Shown here piece after piece: positions 37,153 to 45,194 of a DNA stretch of 64,000 nucleotides. The stretch is from contig NZ_PPXD01000027.1 of assembly GCF_002909375.1 (NCBI RefSeq), positions 27,092 to 91,091 on the forward strand, in the 5' to 3' direction. The position numbers and the translations under genes are program-made. Each line of letters opens with the position of its first letter. Position 1 is the stretch's first letter. Below the pieces are notes generated by a model, which was not told the DNA's origin, did no database searches, and saw nothing but the letters and a program-made list of their open reading frames with translations. This DNA comes from Cryobacterium zongtaii (GTDB lineage: Bacteria; Actinomycetota; Actinomycetes; Actinomycetales; Microbacteriaceae).

Positions 37153-38399
37153 GCGCCCGCGGCATCCTGATAGACCTCGTAGGCGGCGCCGACGCCGCCC
37201 CCGCCGGTTACGCTCGCGCCGGCGCGACGCAGCACCTGCTCGAGGGCGGCCAGGGTGGTCAGCACGGTGTCCTTGCGGGCGTTGTAGCCCATGGTGCCGA
37301 TGCGCCAGACCAAGCCGCGCAGCGGCCCGAACGAGGTGCCGATCTCGATGCCGAAGTCGTTCAGCAGCTCCCCGCGCACGGCGTCGTCGGTGACACCGTC
37401 GGGGATGTGCACGGCCACGACGTTGTTCATCCGGTGTTCCAGGTCGCCGAAGACGTTCAGGCCCAGGCCCTGCACGCCGGCCAGCATCGCCGCGCCGTGC
37501 AGCCGGTGCCGTTCCACGGCCGTGTCCATACCTTCGTCAACGAGCAGCCGGGCGCATTCGCGGGCCCCGTAGAGCATGGTGGTGGCCTCGGTGTGGTGGT
37601 TCAGGCGTTTGGGTCCCCAGTAGTCGAAGACCATCGACAGGTCGAAGTAGTTGGAGCGGATCGGGTGGGCGTTCACGGCGTCGCCGGCCTCGCGGATGCC
37701 CGCTTCGATGCTCTTGCGGGCATTGATCACCTCGACGGCCCGCGGGGAGAAGGTGGCCGGTGCCGAGCCGGAGGGGCCGCCCAGGCACTTCTGCAGGCCG
37801 GCGGTCACGGCGTCCAGCCCCCAGGCATCCGCCTGGAAGGTGTTGCCGGCCAGCGACGCGGTCACGTCGGTGTAGAACAGCACGCCGTGCCTGGCGCAGA
37901 TGTCGCCGAGCTCGTCGAGCGGCTGGGCCACGGTGGTGGAGGTGTCGCCGTGCACGATCGCCAGCAGCGCCGGCTTGGTCTCGCGGATGGCCTGCTCGAT
38001 CTGGGCGGGGGTGAACACGGTGCCCCACTCGATCTCCCGCGCGTGCACCTCGGCGCCGGCGCGCTCGGCGATCTCGCGCAACAGGTGGCCGAACCGGCCG
38101 AAGATGGGCACCAGCACCCGGTCACCGGGGCTGATCAGCGAAACCAACGCCGCCTCTATCCCGGCGCGGGAGGTGCCGTCGATGAGCAGGGTCTGCTCAT
38201 TCGTGGTCTTGAAGACGCCGCGGTAGAGCGCCATGGTCTCGTTCATGTACGCCGTCATGGACGGGTCGTACTGGCCGACGAGCTGGGCGGACATGGCACG
38301 CAGCACCCGGGGGTCGGCGTTCACCGGGCCGGGGCCCATCAGCAGGCGGGGCGGCGGATTGATCGGCAGACTGGAAATGACTGTTTCACCCTTCGGCAA
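37149..38399 (-). CDS. pucG: (S)-ureidoglycine-glyoxylate aminotransferase
   Basis: A fold-type I PLP enzyme of about 416 residues, converting ureidoglycine and glyoxylate to oxalurate and glycine. Family marks: PRLLMGPGPVNADPRVL, SRAGIEAAL, YTDVTASLAGN and AGLQKCLGGPSG (PLP lysine). NYFDLSMVFDYWG and RLNHHTEAT are PucG-like. No ATG or GTG gives the N-terminus: I place the start at the TTG at 38399. A GAAGGG ribosome site lies inside, so translation could instead begin a few codons later at a non-standard codon. Confidence 0.9.
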   Translation of the reverse strand: MPKGETVISSLPINPPPRLLMGPGPVNADPRVLRAMSAQLVGQYDPSMTAYMNETMALYRGVFKTTNEQTLLIDGTSRAGIEAALVSLISPGDRVLVPIFGRFGHLLREIAERAGAEVHAREIEWGTVFTPAQIEQAIRETKPALLAIVHGDTSTTVAQPLDELGDICARHGVLFYTDVTASLAGNTFQADAWGLDAVTAGLQKCLGGPSGSAPATFSPRAVEVINARKSIEAGIREAGDAVNAHPIRSNYFDLSMVFDYWGPKRLNHHTEATTMLYGARECARLLVDEGMDTAVERHRLHGAAMLAGVQGLGLNVFGDLEHRMNNVVAVHIPDGVTDDAVRGELLNDFGIEIGTSFGPLRGLVWRIGTMGYNARKDTVLTTLAALEQVLRRAGASVTGGGGVGAAYEVYQDAAGA

Positions 38400-38458
38400 T
38401 TCTGAATCATCTGTTTCAGATGCCCAGTCTACGCAACAGGTGTTTCAGTCGTGTTTCG
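38381..38458 (-). promoter_or_regulatory. Cluster of TGTTTC motifs upstream of pucG
   Basis: TGTTTCA occurs at 38382, 38412 and 38441 and TGTTTCG at 38452. The first two and second-third are 30 and 29 bp apart, about three helical turns. TCTGAA-N8-TTCAGA (38401-38420) is a perfect palindrome around the second copy. The third is the nonamer GGTGTTTCA (38439-38447) also found at 24816 and 26063. Confidence 0.55.
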
Positions 38459-38463
38459 AGTGA

Positions 38464-40047
38464 TTACCTCCCGGCGGCCAGCTTCGCCCCGATGTCGATG
38501 AGGGCGAGGTCGGTGTGCCGCGGTCCCACCAGGCAGAGCCCCACCGGTTTGCCTCGCGACTCGAACAGCGGCACGGACAGCGCCGGGTAGCCGCCGATCC
38601 CGGCCAGGCTGGTCAGGGTGAGCGTGGCTGTGCGGGTCGCATCGATCGCGGCCGGGTTCGCGTGCCGCGACGGGGCGGTCGACGACGCCGAGGGCAGCAG
38701 CAGGATGCGTCCGTCCAGCACAGCGTCCAACCGCTCGCGGGCGGCGGCCAGCGCGACGCGAGCCTTGGCCTCGGCGGCCGGGTCGGTGCGGGACGCGATC
38801 TCGAACCGGCCCGCGACGGCGGCACCGAGGGCACCGGGGTGAGCGGTGACCCAGTCCCCGTTGGACTTCCACGCCTCGGCCATCTGAATCGCGCGGAAGA
38901 TGCGCAGCGCCTCGGCGAGGTCGCCGACATCGACGAGGTCGGGTGCGGGCAGCAGCCCGGCCCGGGTGAGCCTGTCGAGTCCGGCCACGAATACGTCTTG
39001 CACGTCGTCGTCGCAGGCGAAGACCAGCGCGCTCGACACGGCGAAACGGGTGGGGGCATCCGCCTGGGCAGCGCTGGTCTGATGCGAGGGGTCGAGCGAG
39101 GCGGCAGCGGCGGCCCGCAGCACGCCCGGTGTGCGGGTGAGCCAGCCGACGGTGTCGAACGAGGGCGCCAGCGGCAGCAGACCGGCCCTGTCGACGGCGC
39201 CGTGCGTGCTGCGCAGTCCCCAGAGGCCCTGGTACGAGGCGGGCACCCGGATGGACCCCGCCGTGTCGGTGGCCAGGCCGATGCTGGCCTGACCCAGCGC
39301 CACGGCGGCGGCCGGTCCGCTCGACGAGCCACCGGGCAGCCCGCCGGGCACCCGCACGTTCGGCGGGGTGCCGTAGTGCTCGTTGTCGCCGGCGATGCTG
39401 TAGGCGAACTCATCGGTCTGGGCGATACCGCGCACGCTCGCGCCGGCGCCCAGCAGCGCGGCGACGGCAGCAGCCGTCTCGGTGGCGGCAGAGGCCTCGC
39501 GCAGGTAGGCGGGGTTTCCGGCGCCGACGGTGAAGCCGATGATGTCGTAGAGGTCCTTCACGGCGATGGTCTCGCCGGCCAGAGCACCCGAGGCGGCCGC
39601 GGCCATCAGTGGGTTGCCCACCAGACGCCACACCGTGGGATTGATCGCGGCCGGCGGCGCGGCCACCTGGGCTACCTCCACCTGCCAATCCCCCGCCGCC
39701 GAAAGCGACCAGAGCTGGGTGAGAAGGCCGGCGCCGCCGGCATCCGGGGCGTTCACCGACACGATCACGGCGTGCCGCGGGTCGATCACGCGTACGTGCA
39801 GCGACCGGATGCCCCTGGCCACCGTGCCGCTGCGGGCGCCGCGGAAGCCGCTGATCGCGTCGTGGCCCACCAGCAGACCTGCGGCGTCGCCGCGCAAGGT
39901 GTTCTCGCCGGGCGCGAACCAGGCGTCGAGCGCCGCGAGGTCGTTGGTGGCCAGCGCGTCCTCATAGCCGGCGAAGGCGGTCAGGAGCCCATCGGGCAGC
40001 GCGCCCGTGACCGACGTGGGTGTCGGGACAACCAGCGGCTCAGGCAT
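38464..40047 (-). CDS. DUF3225 (AtzH/HpxZ-like) domain fused to amidase-signature enzyme
   Basis: A 527-residue fusion. Residues about 20-130 match the DUF3225/AtzH fold (SnoaL-like; FAGYEDALATNDLAALDAWF, and LRGDAAGLLVGHDAISGFR). Residues 150-527 are an amidase: catalytic Lys in IAVKDLYD, Ser-cis-Ser in PGGSSSGPAAAVALG and nucleophile serine in TDTAGSIRVPA. In Klebsiella purine breakdown, HpxZ (DUF3225) and HpxY (amidase) are separate proteins in the oxalurate branch. Adjacent to pucG, which makes oxalurate, so oxalurate or oxamate hydrolysis is the best guess. Its start overlaps the formamidase-like gene by 8 nt. Confidence 0.85.
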   Translation of the reverse strand: MPEPLVVPTPTSVTGALPDGLLTAFAGYEDALATNDLAALDAWFAPGENTLRGDAAGLLVGHDAISGFRGARSGTVARGIRSLHVRVIDPRHAVIVSVNAPDAGGAGLLTQLWSLSAAGDWQVEVAQVAAPPAAINPTVWRLVGNPLMAAAASGALAGETIAVKDLYDIIGFTVGAGNPAYLREASAATETAAAVAALLGAGASVRGIAQTDEFAYSIAGDNEHYGTPPNVRVPGGLPGGSSSGPAAAVALGQASIGLATDTAGSIRVPASYQGLWGLRSTHGAVDRAGLLPLAPSFDTVGWLTRTPGVLRAAAAASLDPSHQTSAAQADAPTRFAVSSALVFACDDDVQDVFVAGLDRLTRAGLLPAPDLVDVGDLAEALRIFRAIQMAEAWKSNGDWVTAHPGALGAAVAGRFEIASRTDPAAEAKARVALAAARERLDAVLDGRILLLPSASSTAPSRHANPAAIDATRTATLTLTSLAGIGGYPALSVPLFESRGKPVGLCLVGPRHTDLALIDIGAKLAAGR

Positions 40048-41137
40048 TGAAGTCCGCCACCCGGATGCGGGCGTGCACGCCGGCGACGAGGTCGACCACC
40101 TGGGAGATGTTGAAGTCGGTCGCGGCGCTCAGGTAGGCGTAGGCGAGGGTGCGGTCCATGCCGTACCGGGCGGCGAGCAGGTCGATGGCGGCGCGCACGC
40201 ACTTGCGCACGGCCTCGTCGAGGTCGGCGTCCAGGCCGGTCGGTACCAGGAATTCGCCGGTCTCGGCGAGAGGTCCGACCAGTTCGCCGAAGGCCGCGAT
40301 AGCGTCGGCCTGGCTCACCACGTCGAAGCGGATGGTCACCCGCAGGGACGCCTCCATGGCCGTGAGCGCCACCTCGCCGTCGCCCTGCGCGAAGTGAGGG
40401 TCGCCCACGTAGGCCAGCGCGCCGTCCACCTGCACGGGCAGGTAGAGGGCCGAGCCCACCGTGAGCAGGTTGATGTCGATGTTGCCGCCGTGCGCACCGG
40501 GCGGCACCGAGTGCGGGCGGGTGTCACCGGCGACGGCGACGCCCATGATGCCCAGGAACGGCCGGAGCGGAAAGTGCACGCTCCGCGCCCCGCCCGGCAC
40601 CAGCGGCAGGGTGCCGACCTGGCCGGTCTCGGTGTCCGCCAGCGCGGCGAACACGCTCACATTGCCCTCGCCGAGCGGGTACTCGCCGGGCAGGGCGCCG
40701 CGGCCGTGCCGGTTGGAGATCACGCCGTACGGCACCCGCGGGGTGGCCTCGATCACGGTCATCTTGAGCAGGTCGCCCGGCCGGGCGCCGCGCACGTGGA
40801 TCGGGCCGGTGACCAGGTGTGGTCCGTCCACGCCGGGGTCCCGGGTCGTGTTCGAGGCGGCCAGCAGCACGGCGTCGTCGAGCACCAAGGCGCGGTCGAC
40901 ACCGTGGCCGGCGAAAAAGGCCGCCGGGTCGCGGCCCTGGTCTTCGAGCACGCCCTCGTGGCTGATCGTGTCGATGGTGACCTCGGTGCCGGCATCGATC
41001 ACGAGCACCGGCGCATCCGTGGCACAGGGCAGCCGGCCCCAGAGCACGGTGGCCGGGGTGGCGGCCAGGTACTGCGCGGCGCGGATGGGCCCGGTGCCGG
41101 GCTGCAGGATGTCGAATGGCGTGACGTCGAATGGCAT
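40040..41137 (-). CDS. Acetamidase/formamidase family protein
   Basis: A 365-residue FmdA_AmdA protein. Conserved stretches: VTGPIHVRGARPGDLLKMTVI, RPFLGIMGVA, GAHGGNIDINLLTVGSALYLPV and GDPHFAQGDGEV. The family hydrolyses small amides such as formamide. It is coupled to the DUF3225-amidase gene by an 8-nt overlap, so it probably removes an amide from the same pathway (oxamate or formamide-like); no direct evidence. ATG at 41137 follows GAAAAGG; the frame is open further upstream. Confidence 0.88.
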   Translation of the reverse strand: MPFDVTPFDILQPGTGPIRAAQYLAATPATVLWGRLPCATDAPVLVIDAGTEVTIDTISHEGVLEDQGRDPAAFFAGHGVDRALVLDDAVLLAASNTTRDPGVDGPHLVTGPIHVRGARPGDLLKMTVIEATPRVPYGVISNRHGRGALPGEYPLGEGNVSVFAALADTETGQVGTLPLVPGGARSVHFPLRPFLGIMGVAVAGDTRPHSVPPGAHGGNIDINLLTVGSALYLPVQVDGALAYVGDPHFAQGDGEVALTAMEASLRVTIRFDVVSQADAIAAFGELVGPLAETGEFLVPTGLDADLDEAVRKCVRAAIDLLAARYGMDRTLAYAYLSAATDFNISQVVDLVAGVHARIRVADFNA

Positions 41138-41273
41138 GGATGCGCCTTTTCCGTTGTGGGTCGGGAGCCGGCTCGACGCCGGCCGGCGCATCCCCGTTGG
41201 TCGAGAGTAGCGCCAGTTTTGCGGCTGGGACGACCAGCCACTACCGTGACAATTCCGAGCCGATAGGACACCC

Positions 41274-41990
41274 GTGCCCTCCACCCCCGTCATCCACCGT
41301 CTGCGCAGCAAGCCCGACCACCTGCACCTCGGCCTGATGCTGGCCCTCACGTTCTCCACCGGGGTGGCGGATGCGGTGGGTTACCTCGGCCTGGACAAGG
41401 TGTTCACCGGCAACATGACCGGCAACGTCGTCATCCTGGGCATGGCCATCGCCGGCGCCGACGACCTGCCCGTGGTGGGCCCGCTGATCGCGCTGTTCAC
41501 CTTCATGGTCGGTGCCGCGATCGGCGGCCGGGTGCTGCGCCACGTCAAGGTCGGCTGGACCACCGAGTCGACGGTGCTGTTCGGCGCGGTCGGCGTGGTG
41601 ATGGCCGCGCTGTCGATCGTCCTGTTCGTGGTGGACGGCACTCCCCCGGCCCCGTTCGACCTGATCGTGACCGGGCTGCTGGCGGCCGTGATGGGCCTGC
41701 AGGCCGCGGTGGCCCGGCACATCGCCGTGAAGGATGTCACCACCGTCGTCGTCACCTCCACCATTACCGGCTTCGCCGCCGATTCCCGTTTCGGCGGCGC
41801 CAAGAACCAGCCCTGGTTCCGCCGCTTCGCCGCGATCGTGCTGATCCTGGCCGGAGCCGGCGTCGGCGCCCTGCTGCTCATGGTGCACATCGGCTGGGGC
41901 ATCGCCCTCACAGCCGTGATCACCCTCGTGGTGACCGCCATCGGCCATGCCGCGGGCCGCCCGCACCACGCCCCCGTGCCCCAGGCCTGA
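41274..41990 (+). CDS. YoaK/DUF1275-family membrane protein
   Basis: A 238-residue inner-membrane protein with about six helices. The family hallmark GVADAVGYLGLDKVFTGNMTGN lies near residue 30, and VVVTSTITGFAADSRFGG near 155. Function of the family is not established. GTG start. It is divergent from the formamidase-like gene with 136 bp between starts, where no motif was recognised. Confidence 0.85.
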   Translation: MPSTPVIHRLRSKPDHLHLGLMLALTFSTGVADAVGYLGLDKVFTGNMTGNVVILGMAIAGADDLPVVGPLIALFTFMVGAAIGGRVLRHVKVGWTTESTVLFGAVGVVMAALSIVLFVVDGTPPAPFDLIVTGLLAAVMGLQAAVARHIAVKDVTTVVVTSTITGFAADSRFGGAKNQPWFRRFAAIVLILAGAGVGALLLMVHIGWGIALTAVITLVVTAIGHAAGRPHHAPVPQA

Positions 41991-42041
41991 TCCTCTGGCC
42001 CGCGGTCAGCACTGGGCTGAACGGAATCGCGGCTGTCAGGC

Positions 42042-42893
42042 TCAGGCGTCGCAGGTGCTGAGCACGGCCGTCATCGCCGCGCGGTCCTCCGGGGTGAGCC
42101 CGAGGTCGTAGGCGACGAAGACCGGCACCAGTTTGTCGATGTACCAGCACTGCAGGCCGGTGTCCTCCGGCAGGTCGTCCCAGACCACGCGCTGGCCCAG
42201 GTCGTGCCGGTCGGACACGTCGGGGTAGAAACCGGGCAGCCATTCACTCGGCAGCGAATCGGACTTGGAGGAGTTCTCGGTGCCCTTCACCGCCAGCAGG
42301 TTGACCGGGTCGTTGGCCAGCGCCTCCCGCTTCTCGGCCGGCCAGGCCTCTCCGCCGGTGGCGTACACGGCCTTCAGCGGCAGCAGGTGGTCGATCTGCA
42401 CGTCGGCCGAGGTGTCCTGCCCGCGCACAAAATCGATGGTCTCGCCCGTGTACGGGTCGGTGAGGATGCCCGTGTACACCCGGCAGGTTGCCGGATCGAT
42501 GTCGGTGCCGGTGAGGTCCCGGGTGAGGATGTCGTTGCGGGTGTCGCAGCCGTTCTGGTCGAAATCGAAGGCCCAGGCATCGCCGAACAGCTCTTCCCGG
42601 TTGCCGGCATAGCTGCCGTTGTCGGTGTAGACGGCGTCGGGCAGCGCGGCGACCAGCGCGAGCACCTCTGCGCTGGTGAGCCCGGACGGCGGGACAGGTA
42701 TCGGCGCGGTCGACGAGGCGCCGGGTGGGACCGTCGCCTGGGTCGTGGGCCGGTCGGCCAGGTCGGTGGAGAAGTAGCTGACGCCCGCGACGATACCGCC
42801 GATCACGAGCAGGGTCAGCAGGAGGCGTGGGCTCTGGCCCCGGGTGACCCGTCGACGGGCGAAGAGGGACGGATTGGGTCGGCGGCGGCTCAT
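42042..42893 (-). CDS. Membrane-anchored or secreted HNH (DUF1524-type) nuclease
   Basis: A 283-residue protein with a basic N-terminus and one hydrophobic segment (LLLTLLVIGGIVAGVSYF, about residues 24-42), then a Pro/Ser/Thr linker and a GmrSD/DUF1524-like HNH domain. The nuclease core shows VQIDHLLPL, NLLAVKGTENSSKSD and EWLP. The topology puts the nuclease outside the cytoplasm, so a role in nucleic acid scavenging or envelope DNA processing is more likely than restriction. Confidence 0.85.
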   Translation of the reverse strand: MSRRRPNPSLFARRRVTRGQSPRLLLTLLVIGGIVAGVSYFSTDLADRPTTQATVPPGASSTAPIPVPPSGLTSAEVLALVAALPDAVYTDNGSYAGNREELFGDAWAFDFDQNGCDTRNDILTRDLTGTDIDPATCRVYTGILTDPYTGETIDFVRGQDTSADVQIDHLLPLKAVYATGGEAWPAEKREALANDPVNLLAVKGTENSSKSDSLPSEWLPGFYPDVSDRHDLGQRVVWDDLPEDTGLQCWYIDKLVPVFVAYDLGLTPEDRAAMTAVLSTCDA

Positions 42894-42997
42894 GCGGGTG
42901 TCTCAGGGTGCTGGTGTCTCACGATCTCCCCATCTTGCCATGCGCCGCTTCTCCCCCGGTGGTGGCAGGATCGGCGCGGGCGTGTGAGGCTTAACCG

Positions 42998-43282
42998 GTG
43001 CCCCAGATCGATGAATCCACCCGAGTCCGAGAGGCGATCTCCCTCGACCGCCCCTGGGTGACCGTGGTGTGGGACGACCCGGTGAACCTGATGTCCTATG
43101 TGGCCTACGTGTTCCGCAGCTACTTCGGCGTGACCGCGGCAGAGGCCGAGCGCCTCATGCTGCAGGTGCACAACAACGGCCGCGCGATTGTGGCCACTGG
43201 TGACCGCGAGTCGATGGAACGGCACGTCGAGGCGATGCACGGCTACGGGCTCTGGGCCACCCTGGACCGTGCCGAAGAATGA
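42998..43282 (+). CDS. clpS: ATP-dependent Clp protease adaptor ClpS
   Basis: A 94-residue adaptor that hands N-end-rule substrates to ClpC-ClpP. Signature: [20 protein letters not shown], followed by [22 protein letters not shown] start. The DUF2017 gene follows after 13 bp, the standard actinobacterial pairing. Confidence 0.95.
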   Translation: MPQIDESTRVREAISLDRPWVTVVWDDPVNLMSYVAYVFRSYFGVTAAEAERLMLQVHNNGRAIVATGDRESMERHVEAMHGYGLWATLDRAEE

Positions 43283-43295
43283 GCGCCGAAGCGTG

Positions 43296-43838
43296 ATGGA
43301 ATTCCGCCGTGAAGACTCCGGCACGGTCTCGGCCATGTTCGAACCCATCGAGGTCGACCTGCTGCGCAACGTGACGTCCCAGCTGCTGCAGATGCTCGGC
43401 TCCGTCGACGCCGACGACGCGGCCATGCTCGCCCAACCGGCGATCCGGCGACTACTGCCCGACGCCTACCCGAACGACCCGGAGGCCGCCGAGGAGTTCC
43501 GCCGCTTCACGGCCGACGGGCTGCTCGAGGGCAAGCTCGCCAACGCCACCACGGTGCTCGCCGCCCTCGGCGACGACGAGCCGGCGGATGCCTCAGCGGA
43601 CGCCTCCCTGGACGCCCCGGCGCACGACCCGCTGCCGGTGCCGATCGTGCTCACCGAGCAGCAGGTGCAGTCCTGGCTCCGCACCCTCACGGACCTGCGT
43701 CTGGTCCTGGCGGACCGCCTGCAGATCGACCCGCACGGCACTCCGCAGCTCGACGACGAACAGGCGCACGTGGTCAACGACGTCTACAACTGGCTGGGCA
43801 TGATGCAGGAGTCGCTGGTCTACGCGATCGACGCGTAG
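43296..43838 (+). CDS. DUF2017 protein
   Basis: A 180-residue protein of a conserved actinobacterial family of unknown function that is almost always next to clpS. Visible: LLRNVTSQLLQMLGS, a central acidic Ala/Asp-rich insert, and C-terminal LRLVLADRLQI with YNWLGMMQESLVYAI. Start set at ATG 43296 (a GTG directly precedes it in frame). A role in Clp proteolysis is suggested only by neighbourhood. Confidence 0.85.
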   Translation: MEFRREDSGTVSAMFEPIEVDLLRNVTSQLLQMLGSVDADDAAMLAQPAIRRLLPDAYPNDPEAAEEFRRFTADGLLEGKLANATTVLAALGDDEPADASADASLDAPAHDPLPVPIVLTEQQVQSWLRTLTDLRLVLADRLQIDPHGTPQLDDEQAHVVNDVYNWLGMMQESLVYAIDA

Positions 43839-43865
43839 CCGAGCCGTGCCGCGCCGTGCGGCGGG

Positions 43866-45194
43866 TCAGGCCGCCGGTCGGGCGTCGCTGGACTCCCCCT
43901 GCAGTGCCGCGTAGGCCCGCTGCGGCCCCGCGCCGTCGGCGAGCGACGCGCTGAGCGCCCGCAGCCGTTGGCGCGGTTCATCGCTCAACCCGAGCAGCGT
44001 CGCGGCGGCCTGCCGCAGCGCATCCGCACCCGCCGTGTTGGGGTCAAGGGAGATGCCGAAGCCGGCTTCGTCGAGTGCTGCGGCGCCGGCGAACTGGTCC
44101 GTCGAGAACGGCAGCACCAGCAGAGGCACCCCGGCCGTCATGGCCTCGGTGACCGAGTTGTTGCCGCCATGGGTCACGGCCAGGGCCGCGTGGCCGAGTA
44201 CCGTCACCTGGGGCAGGAACGATCGCACCAGCCAGGACTCCGGGATGGGCCCGAGCTCGGCGGCGTCGGTGGACCCGACCGCGATCGCCACCCGCACGTC
44301 GAGGCCGCGCAGGGCCTCGGCCACCCGGGCGAGTACATCGCCGCGCACCGACAGGAAGCTGCCGAAGCTCACGTAGACGAGGGGACGCTCGTCGGCGTCG
44401 GCCAGCCAGCGGGTCACCTGGGGGTCGTCGGCCTCGCTCCGCACCGCCGAACCGAGGAAGGCGTGCTCGGGCAGTAGCGCCGTGCGCGCCACCGGGTGCA
44501 GCTCGGCCGGGTAGTTGAGCAGCAGCACGTCGCCGGTCTCGGTGAAGGCGTCGCCGCTGGGCGGCGCGGTCGGATCCAGCTGCAGCAGCGCATCGTTCCA
44601 CGCCAGGGTGAAGTCGTCCCGTACCCGCTCGCAGAGCAGTCGCAGCTGCACCAGTTCCTGGGGGTCAGGGGTGAACGCGGCGGGCCAGGCGCCCGGGTAC
44701 CCGTAGACCTCGTCGCCAACGGGCAGTGCCGACGGATGCCCGAGAACCACATCCGCGTGCCGCACCCCGGCGCTGATCAGGGCCAGGCGGGCGCTGAAGG
44801 CGAGGTGGTCGACGATCACCTGGTCCGGCCGGATATCGGCGACGATGCGCTGCACCTCGCGGGCCACGACCACGGGGTTCCAGAGCAGGTCGGTGCTGCG
44901 CGCCTCGGCCTGGAACCTCAGCGTTTCGACGAGGCCGACCCTGGTGGCGTCGAAAAAGCCGCGCAGGGCGTCGTCCTCGCCGGTGGGCTGGTCTTCGGCG
45001 CGGATGGTGCCGGGGTTGGACCCGCGGCCGAGCTGCAGGTTCACCCGTTCGAAGCCGAAGTCGGCGACGATGCCGGCCGTGGCCGGTCCGCTGGCCACGA
45101 CGACCCGTTCGCCGGCGGCCTGCCAGGCGCTGCCGAGGGTCGCGAGCGGGAACAGGTGGGAGGCGTAGTCCGGGCTGATGATCAGGAGGGTCAT
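43866..45194 (-). CDS. GT1-type (MGT/UGT) glycosyltransferase
   Basis: A 442-residue GT-B glycosyltransferase. N-terminal LIISPDYASHLFPLATLGSAW is the acceptor-side start. C-terminal half has YVSFGSFLSVRGDVL and the donor-binding ALAVTHGGNNSVTEAMTAG, typical of UDP-sugar or dTDP-sugar transferases acting on small molecules or lipids. ATGA overlap with the GT4 gene upstream couples them. Acceptor unknown. Confidence 0.88.
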   Translation of the reverse strand: MTLLIISPDYASHLFPLATLGSAWQAAGERVVVASGPATAGIVADFGFERVNLQLGRGSNPGTIRAEDQPTGEDDALRGFFDATRVGLVETLRFQAEARSTDLLWNPVVVAREVQRIVADIRPDQVIVDHLAFSARLALISAGVRHADVVLGHPSALPVGDEVYGYPGAWPAAFTPDPQELVQLRLLCERVRDDFTLAWNDALLQLDPTAPPSGDAFTETGDVLLLNYPAELHPVARTALLPEHAFLGSAVRSEADDPQVTRWLADADERPLVYVSFGSFLSVRGDVLARVAEALRGLDVRVAIAVGSTDAAELGPIPESWLVRSFLPQVTVLGHAALAVTHGGNNSVTEAMTAGVPLLVLPFSTDQFAGAAALDEAGFGISLDPNTAGADALRQAAATLLGLSDEPRQRLRALSASLADGAGPQRAYAALQGESSDARPAA

